Source: Odontesthes bonariensis (lineage: Eukaryota > Chordata > Actinopteri > Atheriniformes > Atherinopsidae). Taken from it: a DNA stretch of 64,000 nucleotides. The notes beneath the pieces were generated by a model. That model did not search any database and was not told the origin of the DNA. It saw only the letters and a program-made list of their open reading frames with translations. A program made the translations under genes and the position numbers. The stretch is taken from NCBI RefSeq assembly GCF_027942865.1, contig NC_134526.1:19821784-19885783 (forward strand), read 5' to 3'. Below are positions 44,982 to 57,755 of this stretch, one piece after another (within the stretch, counting starts at the first letter, position 1; each line of letters starts with the position of its first letter).

Positions 44982-46330
44982 CCAGCTGAGCACACCACTT
45001 CTCCCCGTTTGTGTCTGTACACTCTTCTCCGGCTCCGCTGTTAATCTTCTCTCATTCCTTCACTCCCCTTCTGATGCTTATGTGACCTGTACAGTACATC
45101 TAAACTTGGCCCACTAATTTTTGTTGTTCACATCAGGTTCCTGGTTTGATGTTTGTCCTTAACTTCTTGCACTTTCAGCTCCTTCCCTGACGCTTCCCCA
45201 GCTCTGTCTGATTCTTTATATCGCTATTACTATTGAGACCTGCAATGACACAATCAACAACGAGTACATCACCTGGCTAGCTGTTATCTGTTCACTTTGA
45301 CTGTAACACTGTTCTGTCACCGTATTTTAGTTATCGCCGTCACTGCATTTTAAGCATGTCTAAATGTAAGCTGGAGGAAGGCACGTTTTTTTTCTTAATT
45401 TTAAAACCTGTTTGCATTAAAAGAACGGTTTATATGTTGGAACTAGCGGTAAAGTGCTCTTTCAGCTTTAAAATGACCTATATTTAAATGTGGTGCAGCA
45501 CACGTAGCTCAGACTTCAGTGTGTTGGCATTGAGTCAGGAGGGGTGAGGCGGATCATCTCGCCAACGTAGTGTGTGTGAAATATATCCGGGAGTTACGAC
45601 ATATTTTTGTGCTGCCAGATTGTTCTTTAGATAAGCGAATCGGTTTGGGAGAAATTTGACAATAATACGTGTGACTGTAAGATCCAAAGCCTTTTATCAG
45701 CTTAGCAGTTTTCATCTCTTTTGCCTTCCGACCAATTGTTCCTTAATCAAAATGTGCACAACAATCTATTTGCCGTCGGAGCACAATCTCTTAAGATAAG
45801 ACGCCAAAAAAAGTTCTCAAGAAATGAGACAGATTATTGTAAGTCTCCAAATGTTTCTGCTTCCTCAAAGAAATTCCATTTTGATTTTATGTGAATGTAT
45901 TGTGCAGGTACTTTTCTGCTTTGTCCTCACTGCTTGCTTTATCTGAGAACATGCCTTTATTGCTAGGGGTTGGCCTCTGATTATGTTTTAAATTAAAACG
46001 GCTGAAGACAAGTGAACTCTGGACATGCTCGCAGCTTACCTGAGTCCAGGTGGGCTCATCGACGATCACCTTTTCACCCACATCATTAAAGCACATTGAT
46101 GGTATTCTGGTGCCGGCCTGTCCCCCTGTGTTGACGTGCCTGGCAGGCAATGAGTGCAGCAGAAAAAAGAAATCCTGTGTATTGCAATAAAACTGTTGTT
46201 TTGCATCCCGTGTTTGATTTGTTTTGTTCTCGCACCCAAAACACAGACATTAAATCAACTGACATTTTGGATTTAATCATCATTTTTAAAAGCCATATAT
46301 GGTTGTAAATAAAGCATTCGGAGCTACTTA
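44982..46330 (+). terminator. JPT2 3' untranslated region and polyadenylation signals
   Basis: Non-coding sequence with AATAAA at 46186-46191 and 46308-46313. The second is followed by unrelated AT-rich sequence. A 3' UTR of about 1.2-1.35 kb is inferred. Confidence 0.5.
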
Positions 46331-49300
46331 TTTCTGAAAACCTGAGGCACACATTGGTAAATTGTTTTCTGGATTAGTCTCCATTTGACATACAATCCGA
46401 GTCCTGTCTGCTCCAGATTTGAAGCTAATTCTCGAGTCTCTGACACTGCTGCTTTTGTGTGGATTTGCCCCGAGGCAGCGCTCTGCACAAGCCGCTTTCT
46501 TCCTTTTACTCCAGACAAAATGGCCACCCTCTGCCACTGGGTCAACTTTATTCTGCTACACAAGGTTTCACTATCCAACGCACAGCATTGTAAGCCCACA
46601 GGGCACTTCAGTATTTATATAAGCAGGTGTTATGTTAATAACAAACATGCACATATCTGCATGGGATTAAAATGGTACATTTAGCATCCTCTTGGGTCTT
46701 CTAGGGGCTAAAGATGACAGGTGTGTTCACGCTGCTTACTTTTTGTCCGGTTAAAGGCAGCTGCAAACTCCTTATCCATGATCCAGGTGGTGTGATGTTT
46801 AGTTTGCTTACCAAACTCGCACCAAAAGATCAAGATGTTTGTATTTGTTTTATGCGGCCCTGATGATGAAAGTCTTGACTCATATGTGGCAGAAAGGAAA
46901 CATCAGTCTGAGAAACACCAGAATTACCTCCAGCTGGTTTGAAGCCACTCATTGTGCTAATCTCAGTAAAAGCTACTTTCTGTTTGACTTTGACGCTTCT
47001 GTTCGTGGTGTTTCACCACCTGAGTGATGACTAAAGTGAACCTTTTTGATGTAAACAAATAATAATGAAAGAAAACGTGATACACCAAAGCCAGTTACAA
47101 GTCCACCGCACTACCATTGTTTGTCATTCCAGTCGACACGTCATCTGTTGTGGGCCCACTGTGAATCTCAGCTGACCACTTCTATGTTGTCACACTGACG
47201 TGTGAGATGCAAAACAAAACGTTTTTATCTGCCACCATCAAGTGAAAAAGTACATCTTAACCCCACAGAAAATACAGTATATGACTACAGGTTAGATGAA
47301 CAAGTATTGCATGTTAGTTGGAATGATCTGTGTAAAAAAATGGGGGTAATAATGATGCACTTGGCGTGGGAGCTGCATGTCCTTTATGTGGGCAGTTGTT
47401 CTGCTTCATTAGCCACTTTTTCCTCTCTATTCTTAACGTCTCCTTCGCAAACAATACCCCAAGCTGAGAGAAAGTCCAAGAGGGAGATGTCTGCTCTCAA
47501 CGGCTTCCCCGTTTGAAATGTTTCTTTCTGGAAAATATACTGTTTCTTGGCATACTGTCATATCTGTCCAGTCTTTCCAGGCCATAATGCTCCTCCTTAT
47601 TTAATCAGTACCTGTTTATAGTAATGTAGTTAGTATGACAAGAACTACATAGCAAACATGACCCCCTTTAAAGGGCCATTTTCAAATCCACACACTGATC
47701 TGGTCTTCTTCATACATTTTGCGGTGACTAGGTAAAACACGCAGGCACCAATTCTCTTTTTTTGACCAGCTGAAAAGCATTACTGAAGTTTGTTGACTGG
47801 AGAGTCTGACCAAAGGCAACTGAAATCTGCCTGGTACTGATCATGTGATCTGCCAGGGGGGGAAACAGGGGAGGTAAGCCCCTTTTTTGTTGCATCTAGA
47901 ATTGAATATTCGTCTTTTTTTCTTTCTTTTTTTTTTTTGCTGATATACTAAGAGATACTAAGATTTTGTTTACTCGAGCTGAGTTGTGCATGATGCCACT
48001 CAATGACTGTCACAAACAGCCTGTCATCAGCATATAAAAAAACTGACTCAGGATGTATATATTAGGGAAGCGAATTTCAGCAACTGGGAAATTTGGGAAT
48101 GTATCCCACGATGCAGATTCTGTAGATCATAAAAACAGAACTGGAAGTACTTCTGTGAAGCATGTTGTCATGTAATGGAATACAGAAAGTTCATTTGTAG
48201 CTTTAAAAAGTGTATTCACGAGGCTGCATAACAATGTGGCCAAATACAGTTACAACTGCCTTTCTCTACTGAGGTATTTTGTTGAATATTTGAAGAGTTT
48301 ATGGTCGTTGTGATCAGATTCTGGAACGTATTGATGCAAATTTGGCTCAAGCTTGCCACAATGGGAAAAAAATGCCAAACTTCCGGTTATAAACCTCCAA
48401 AGTAAACCTTAGTTAAGTAAACGGATGTGGACCAGGCCTTACTTACCATAAGGGAATCTAATGCCACGTTCATGGTGTTATTCACATGGACTTGGGGTTT
48501 AGACTATTACCATTTATTAAATGTTTACTTTTTATAGATATTTAGCAAGCCATTTCCTTGATTGCTGTTAGATTCAAGCCTTGGGTTTTTCTGATATGCT
48601 TTGATAAATATTTGAAACATTTCATATCAGTGAGGCCAGGTGGGACCGCATCCCCTCAGGTGAGGGACACAGGAAATAAAGGCATAAAAAAAAGACCCCA
48701 TTAAATAAACAATTAAAACAGTAGAGTTGATAGAATTATGATCAGAAGTCCTCGGTGTGTGTAAAAGTCCAGAGATGTTTCATCATGAGTTTCCTACAAC
48801 GACCGACTCCATTCATTTGTTTTAGTCCAGATGAACTGAGACTCGATTAGGCTGCCTAGAAAAGTTGAGCACTCCTATTATTCAACAATGACTGGTGTCC
48901 AAAAAAATGAAGATCACTCAAACTCAAGTTAACAAGTCAAATGGAAATCTTGAACTCTCAATCCTGTCATTAATTGTTCTGTAATGCCTTTTTTCCTTAA
49001 AGGGAAGGATCACTGCAAATCGATGCAAATGTTATCATGATGAGGGCAGACTCTTCCTGGGTGACAATGGAAGAGTCTGGGACGTTTAGTCTGGGGCACT
49101 AAAACGTCTCACTATGAAATCGATTTGAATGGTAAGGTTTTGCTTTTGCGGCCATTAGATCTCAACCAAGTTGGGCATCTAAGGGTTTGGAATCAGAATG
49201 TTAACCAGCATTGCCCACCATCATCGTAAAAACTCAAAACAAAGGAATATGCTTTAGGAAGAAAGGCAGAGAGGATTCCATCCACCCAGCAGAGGTTCAC

Positions 49301-49400
49301 GGTTGTGTAGCCATGGCGCATTGAAGCACTTTTATTTTGAAAAAAACGCTGGCATCCGGTTTTGTGTGTCTGACTTGACCCAGTGACTCTGCTTGCTCGA
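46331..49400. other. JPT2-MAPK8IP3 intergenic region
   Basis: No exon-like frame with splice support was seen. Frames of 90-104 residues occur (46385-46684, 47202-47516) but show no family resemblance and no flanking splice or start context. It is moderately AT-rich with short homopolymer tracts and no clear transposon ends. Confidence 0.5.
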
Positions 49401-49411
49401 TGCAGACAGTG

Positions 49412-49419
49412 TGACGTCA
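49412..49419. promoter_or_regulatory. Full CRE palindrome upstream of MAPK8IP3
   Basis: TGACGTCA is the canonical cAMP-response element. It lies 730 bp upstream of the MAPK8IP3 ATG at the left edge of a GC-rich stretch (49413-50140) that should contain the transcription start and 5' UTR. That stretch also holds a TTTA run (49597-49636) and several upstream ATGs. CREB use is inferred from the sequence. Confidence 0.5.
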
Positions 49420-50142
49420 GGCAGAATCAGTCAGCTGGCTCCTACATCTGAACAGCAGGGAGAGCCTCTCCCAAAGGGAGACATCACCATCAACGCCCGA
49501 GTCTGCCCAGCGGCATCGGCGGCCCGCCAGAAGAGGGGGAAATATGGAAGAAACGCTACTATAGAGGCGGATCGGGCGTCGGCGAGAATCGGGAGATATA
49601 TATTATTTATTTCGCTATTTATTTATTTATTTATTTCCCCCGCCAGTAATGGCTGGGGTCCATGACTGCGGCTGCTGAGAGGCAGGTGCAACATCATCGA
49701 CGAAGGCATTTGGCTCCTCGGCATGGACTCGGCGCGGGCCGAACCACAGGCTGGATCACTGCACATCCGCGGCTGCCGGCATCAGATGAGGTCTGCGGGA
49801 GGGGAGCAGTAACTGGGCCGCGTCTGGAGGCGAAAGCCTGTGACTGGCGGTGGAGCAGGAGGGGCCACTCTTCAAATCAAAATATTCCAATCCAATATTT
49901 TCTGTTTCGAGCTCAAGGTTACTCGCACACAACAGCACGCCGCCTTCACCTCGGCAAATCCGCGCTGCTCCAAAATGGAATAAGAGCTTTCTGTAGCCCG
50001 TTTGAGGCAAAGCTGTGACCCCATGCCCCCCTTTACCGTGTGCTGAGCGAATTCAAGCATTGTGACTCACGCTTCTCGGGCCTGAAAATTTGGTGATCGC
50101 AGCCGCATCTGGATTGAAATAAACCCGGCTCCAGGTGCCAAG

Positions 50143-53100
50143 ATGATGGAGCTGCAGATAGACGAGGTGGTGTATCAGGACGACTACGGGTCCGGCACCG
50201 TGATGTCGGAGAGGGTGTCGGGCCTGGCCAACAGCATCTACCGGGAGTTCGAGCGGCTGATACGCAGCTATGACGAGGAGGTGGTGAAGGAGCTGATGCC
50301 GCTGGTTGTGAACGTTCTGGAAAACCTGGACGCGGTGCTCACCGAGAACCAGGAGCACGAAGTGGAGCTTGAGCTGCTGAAGGAGGACAACGAGCAGCTC
50401 ATCACCCAGTACGAGAGGGAGAAAGCGCTGCGTAAGCAGGCAGAGGAGGTGAGTTAACTCCCCCCGAGGCCCGACAGAGCCTTCACCCGCATCACCGCAT
50501 CCAGCTTCCTGCTGCTTCCTTCATGGTGACGGTGCCCTGCCGGAGCTGAACACAGGCTTCAGCAGACATGTGATTCATGTTTAGGCCTGTGACCGATTCT
50601 TCAGCTTATTTTTAGTCCAGAGGAAGCTGCTGATGTCCTTCTCTACACTTAGCCTACTATTTAAAAAATCTTATAGATTTTTTAGATTTCCATATATAAT
50701 ATGATTGTTGAGATTGTTTCTGCTCACTGGACAACTTTCTAAGTCAGTGAAATATAAATCAGACAGTCAGTAGATGGGTTTTAGCCTAAATATCACCAAA
50801 GTAAACGGTTGTCAACAGAAAAACTGGATCTAATTCAATTGAAACGGCCTCGACAGGGTGTATTTACCGGTATGTACTGTCTGTGTATTGATGACTAAAT
50901 GATACATTTGTATTGCTGTTTAAATAGTGTTATTACTATCACATCTGATCATAACTACTCTGATACTCACACACAACATAAAAGCGGGTGCCTCTGATAG
51001 TGCTTCCATAAAAAAAACCTAATTTCAGTAATTAGTTTCAGTTGGAGACTGCTCTCTTCTTAAACCGGGGCTTATACAAGGCAGAGTCCGGAAGTATATG
51101 CAAATATACAGTATAAACACACAATATGCAAACACAAAACTAAAGATATGAGAGCAGTTCCCATAGTGCATGAAGGCGGAATGGTGATAAAGAAGAAAGT
51201 CTGCAAAGCCTTGCACACACACACACGAGGTAGTAGCACAACTCTCGGTACACTTGAAAACACTGAAAGAACAGGGACACAAACCACAAAAGTGTACAAC
51301 AATATGGAGCTATTAAATTGCAGGTCAAACTCCAGCTCGAGCAGTTTTTTTCTTTTCCCCCACAACACTGTCACTGTCACCCATGGGATCCAGCAGGCAT
51401 CATAAAGCAACTTTAATCCTCCTCCCATCCAAAGAGGCCTCAGCATATCACCGGTAGCCCCGCTAGTATCAGCTTAGCTCAGCTTTTAGTCTGTTTCATC
51501 ATCTGTTCTCCCCACTGTTTCCTCCCTCTGACAGTTTGTTTTCCTGCTCCAAGCCGTTCACTCGCTGTTTCATTGTAACGTTTCACTAACTGCACTTTTA
51601 AGGAAGATGTTAGGAGACACTCATTTAAAAGACAAAATGCGACCGTATTTGATTCTTCAAAAGCCAGCAGGTCATAGTAGGTGCACAGCTAGCTGGAGAG
51701 ACTGTTTTAAAAGATGGATGTCAACACGTTTATTTATTCTGTAGGTTCTCTAAGAAAGGTTCTGGTGACCATGGTGACACATCACTGCTGCCCTCACCTT
51801 GCTCGGTGGCTTGATAAAGCACAGATACTTGTGTTCTATGTCTTTCTTTGATTGAATCCAATCACAAAACATTCTCCAGCTGTTTTATGTTTGTGACACA
51901 GCTAGTTGAAGCTACTAGCAGTTTGAGTTGCCCACTTAGACAGTACTAAGTAACCCGTCTCTAACAGATGTCAGAGCTTGTTTTGTAGAAGACACATCGA
52001 ACATGTTTCTGTGACTCTAAGGGCTGCCCCGTGAGTCTGCTTTTACTTCTCTGACTGGCTGCTGGCTACATGATATTTAATGTGGAAGATTTCCCCCTGA
52101 AGCAGAATGTTTCCACCTTCATGCTCAACAGATGGAAAGGTTTTCTTTGCATCAAATGCTGCTTTTATTTTTCCCCAAACCTTTTCTTATTGTGACTGAA
52201 GAACTAAATTTTGTTCTCACTGGAAAGCACAAAATAAAGATGAGGTTACGAGCAATGTTTTCTTTTTGAGCGCAACATTGTCGGTCTTCACATCATGTCT
52301 TCACTTCCACAGTTTTGCCATTTCTCAATGGCATTTGGACAGTGAAACATGTGGGTTGGACTGCAGTTTGATACGTTCTGATGGCTTTCACCTGCTTTGT
52401 TGCCATCATTTTTAGCCTAATCTTTTTTTCAGAGACATGCTTAGAGGAGCAAGTGGTTGTTGTGTGTTACCACAAGATTTGAAGATCTTGTCATCAGCTG
52501 AAGTAATGATGGTTGCTGACTTGCCTTACATGATCAAATGTGTCACTCACGGTTTTGAATAACAATGATAAGGCATTAACGTTCAAACATTTTTTGTGTG
52601 CAGCAGTGTGCATTTACCCGTTTCATGTGAAAAAAAAACAATGAACAAAATCGGTAAATTGCTCAGGGATTTCAACACCTTTGTTTTCATCCGCAGATCA
52701 GTGTTTTTTACTTCTAGTGACAAATTCTGTTGCAACTGATAAACAGAGTGTTTTGTCAGGCTATCAGTGGTACCCTAGTGGGGGATGGGATCTATGGGTT
52801 GCAGTCGAGGAAATCAATAGCATACAGAGCACGCTGACTGAGGAAGTCTGGCACTGTAACCCGATTTGTGCTTATGACGAGAAGACGGAGCAATAGAAGC
52901 AGAGAGAAAGAAATAGGCTGATGTTTTACAGAGCTGCAGCAGGAGCGGAACAAGTCAAAGGCTGATAAGAGGAAAAGACAAGATGATGTGGAGAGATCTC
53001 AGGGATTGAGGAAAACAACAAAACACCCTCTCAGAAGAAGCAGGGAGCAGCGAGCAAAAAGCAGCTCAGATTACAAGGTTATTGGGCTCAAGCTAATGGT

Positions 53101-56100
53101 AAACAAAAACCAACAGCTCTCCCATAAAGAGAGACCTCCATGATCAGTTGTTAAAGTGAGGTTCACAAATTCAGCCATAAGCCGTGTCCATATTATCCTG
53201 CCTGCAGTAATGTTTATGCAGTTGTCACTTCTGTCTCTCCTCAGGTATTGCACATTGTAAATAGCTGAAAGTGTGACCACAATGCAGTCCAACGCACTCA
53301 GCCCTGGCTCGTCAGGAAGACAAATTAGTTCCACTCACTCATCACAAGGATACTTACTGAAATATTCATACTGGACAGAATTAGCTTTATGCCTCAACCC
53401 ATGAATTCATTCATGCAAAGTGTCACCCTGTGAATGGAATTATTTCCACAGTCAGATGAAGTTTCTTTGAAGGTGTGTTTTAAATCACCTGTCACACAAC
53501 AGTTGCAAATCGTAAGCTGCGCCTCGTTGACTGAGCCCTTTCCTGGTTCTCGTGGCTGAAGAGAACAAGACTATATTGGAGGTAAAGGCAGATGATAGGG
53601 GGCTGAATTTGAAGGGCATTGCTGCAGAGCATGGTACCAGTCCAAGGGGATAGGATGAAGGATGATATTTTGCGAAGCTGATGTCAGCTGCTCCTAAAGT
53701 AGAACTGCTACACAGCAGCCACTGAAGGCATTTTGGACTTTGAGTCAAAAGCATTCAGTATGAGTCGAAATGATCTCTGCTTTTATCTTTTGGAGATGTT
53801 ATTGTTTTAGTGAGGCGTAGTCACAAGCCTGCTGTCACACTGATGAATATTAAATGCTGTGCAGGGTAGGGAACACGCATGTACTACATTAGTGTATTTG
53901 CTGTGCGAATTTGATGTATAAACTCGGTTTTCAGTTTCTGCAAATTAATATTGTTAGGTTAGTCTGCAAGAAGATTTTTGTAATATTTCAGTGACATCTT
54001 TTCTCAGAGATGGAGAAATCTATTTTAAGGCTAGACTTTGAACAGGGGGTTGTTTATTTGTTTTCCCCACTTGTCCTGTGGCTTTAGATATCAGCATTAG
54101 TCGTATGCTTAGAAGGCTGTAATATTCTAGTATGTGCTTTTTTGTGCGGTGCATATCTGCTGCATATTTCTAGTTCCAAGGTCTCACTGCAGTCAGAGGA
54201 TTACAGTATTAAGACTTTGTGGACTTGCTGCATTGGGGAAAAAAAAAGGGCGTCATTGTGAACAGCTTTATGAGGAAAAAAAATCGAGTGGAAGGGAACG
54301 AGGCGTGTTGTGCAGCTCTGTCATGTCTGCTCACTTACAAGGTTTAGGCTGCATACTTACAGAGAGAAAGGATGTCACATAGAGTGGTGGAACTTTCGCT
54401 TTTCTGTGAATTTTTAGAAATGACATTTTTCTCACTTAGACACAGTTGGCTGATTAAAAGCCCACACAGGATCTCTAAAATACCAGACATACCCTGCAAG
54501 CGCATCACTTAACAATCTGCTGAGTTAAGTATAATTGCAGTTGCCTTTTTCTTCATATGGATTGAAAAAGAAAGATCTGTTAATATACTATTAAATCCAT
54601 TACTATGAAATATTTCCCTTTTACTGCAGTCTGTGAATGGATTTTTTTAGGTCTGTTTCTTGCTTTCTTCCCTCAACAGAAATTCATTGAATTTGAGGAT
54701 GCGCTGGAAGCTGAGAAGAAGGACCTGCAGGTGCAGGTGGAGTTTTTGGAACTGCAGGGGAAACAGTTGGAGCTCAAGACAAAAAACTATTCCGACCAGA
54801 GTAAGTGGACAGACGTCTCTTAATGTGCTGTATGTGCAACACGTGTGGCTTTTTGAAATAAGATCAGAGTTTTAAGACGCTCGAGTCAAACCCTGGAAAT
54901 GGCATCACCTATATCTAGGTATTGATACAGTCGTTCTGGGAGGAAGATCTCTTTTTTTGACAACTAAATAACAGGAAGGATAAGACGCAAATTATAAAGT
55001 GAACTTGTCAACTGGAAGGATTTGAATGACTTACTTTTCTTCTCATTGCTGCTGCTGGTTTCTTGCTTCTTAACCGTTGTCTGTCTGTTTCACAGTCACT
55101 CGGCTGGAGGAGCGAGAATCAGACCTGAAGAAGGAGTACAACGCTCTTCACCAGCGTCACACAGAGGTGATCAAACACTCAACCTACAAATCCTCATCAT
55201 GCTTCTTATGTCCCAAGAGTTAGAATTTCTAATTGATTTTCATTCCCTTGAATCACAGATGATTCAGACGTACGTTGAGCACATAGAGCGGTCCAAAATG
55301 CAGCAGGCAGGGAGTAACAGCCAATCAGAAGGCCCCGGCTGTGGACGAACGTGAGTGGCTCCTTTGTAGGCGTCGGAGTGTCATGTGATGCTTCTGTTCT
55401 TCTATGCGTGGATTTAATCTGTAACTTTCACCCACCGTCTTGTTGAAAGTGTTTTATGTTGTGCTCTGAATGTATAAGGCTCTTCATGTGTCATCATGCT
55501 CATTGCGTTGATGCTGGCATTGTTTGTCAGGAGGGAACAGCTGGCCTGCCCATGGACGGGGGAGGAGAGGCTGTGTGAAAAGAAACCCAACAGTCATCAC
55601 AAACCTTGTGGAAAATAATTTGAAATTTTTTTTTTTTATCCGTCATTTGCCAGCTTGCATTGTTGAGCAGCAGCCCAACCCCTGTGCATGAAGCAAAATG
55701 TGGAGCAGGACATCTGCCGCAGCTTCTTTAAAAGAACTGCATGTTAGTCACCTCCAGCTTTATGTTCTCTTGAGTCCTAAAGTATCTATATCGCGTGTCC
55801 TAAACACAAATGAACAACGCTCTCCTAGGCAAAGCATCCCGATCCTGCAAAATATTCTCCGGTCTATGTTAACGGAATGAGGCCAGTGTTGCATTGTAAA
55901 GCATGTTGAGGTTTACAGAATTTATTATTCATGAAGACAAGAGGATTAACTCAGGTTCTGAAACCTGCACGAGTGAACTGCTGATTACCTGAAGCAGCTT
56001 CAACATTAAGAAAAAGACTACTGTGTGGAATTTAAAAAAACTATTGACTGTAGTCTGAAAACAAGAGTAAAACTGTGTGTCAGTGAGCGTCACGGCATGT

Positions 56101-57724
56101 TCCGCTCTCCTGTCTCTCTCTAATCGGTGTCTGTCTTGTCTGTCTTGCTGGCTTGCTCTCTGTGCCGCTCTTTGCACAGTCAACGCCACACATGGAGGAA
56201 AAGGTAAACCCAACATGGTTCCACAGCTGCCCTCACTCCACTTCCCTCAGCTCCATCTTATAAACCGTCCTGCTTGGAATTGAAATGTGACTAAGAAATG
56301 CTGATGCCCCTCCTTATCTTTTGCTTTGCTTCAGCACTTAATATATAGCGGCATGTGAAAGTTTGGGCACCCATGGTTACAACTGCTCCTACCGTGAATC
56401 CCCAAATCCATAAAATATTACTTTCTTCTTCTAGCTAATACACTGAAAAAAAGGACTTGAACAGAAAGTGCTGCTGTTTATGAATGCACTCTTATCAGAT
56501 GTTTTCTGTGCCTCTGGCTTTAGTACAAGCCCAGTGCATCAATCCACCCCCATGCGTCACAGCTTGAGGCTGTATTCATGAAGTTCTGCACCCTTTTTTC
56601 TCCAAACGTAACTTCATTAGAACAGTTTGCCAACCCTCCAGAGTCTTTTCAGTCTTCCTGAGGGTCTTTTAAAGTTGAACAGGTGTCTGATTAGCCTTTC
56701 TGGCAGTCCTTTGAGTAGTTGTCCGGGAAAGTTTTGAGTAAATCCCTACCTGATGATACTTGCGCAACGGATACATTACTTTTCACAGAACGAGACAGCT
56801 GCTGAGAAAAGCCCTTTTTAGTGATGATTGGAGTCACAATTTTTTAAAGCCTGATAGGCGGATGAAGGTCTGCGACCTTGGTCAAATTCATTCAAGACCT
56901 CAAATGTCTTGAATCAACTGTAGTTTCTTTTCTTTTTTTTTATATTGTGCTCCTTCCCTTTTTTTAAATTCTAAAATTGCAAGAAAAGTCAAAAGCACAC
57001 TAATCTTGCTTAAAGTATTGACAGGAACAGTTCATCTATAACTGTTACTTAGTCTGTTGACCATCAGCTACATCTTTAACTCAGTTGACTGTTCATAGTA
57101 ACAGAGACTTCAACCAGGGCTGCACAAACCTTTGCACGTAGTTAAAAAGTATTCCCTCATGCATTTGCATTATTAGTTATTGATGCTTGAAACAGCTACT
57201 TGTTATTATGAATGCATTGAAGGTTCTGCATTTTAAAAGGAAAATCCCGACGTAAGGAACTGATGAAAAGTCACGTTAAACAGAGGACGACAGGTTTTCC
57301 ATTTTTCTCCATCTACCTTCTCCTCTTTCTCCCTCATTTTTTGTGTCTGTACATCTTCCCTGCTCGTCTGTTTTGTCCATGTTGTCTGTTTTCTTGAACA
57401 TCAGGATTTGGGTGGGAATGCAGGTCTTTGCTGTTTTTCTATGGAGTTACTTACAGTCTGCATTTGTATTGCACGCTCCTGGTCTTGTTGACAACTCTAA
57501 AAAGCATACTGCGAAGCTGTGCATGTCTTGTGCTTCCTCCGGGTTCTTTCTCCTCATCGTTTAAGGGGATTAGACACTTTTCAGCACAACTTTTGAGAAA
57601 GGTCTCATATATTAACATGTATATATTTAGCATCAATGGGATGTGGATGTCTGTATTTTGTCACCAAAGTTTAAGTGTCAGTCCAAAGAGAAGAAAGTGT
57701 TGTTGCTGGATTTTCTTTTTATTC

Positions 57725-57755
<31 letters not shown>

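Noticed and set aside
51072-51446. 124-residue minus-strand frame in MAPK8IP3 intron 1
   Set aside because: Composition is Cys/Val/Phe-rich from CA and T tracts and no splice partner was found.
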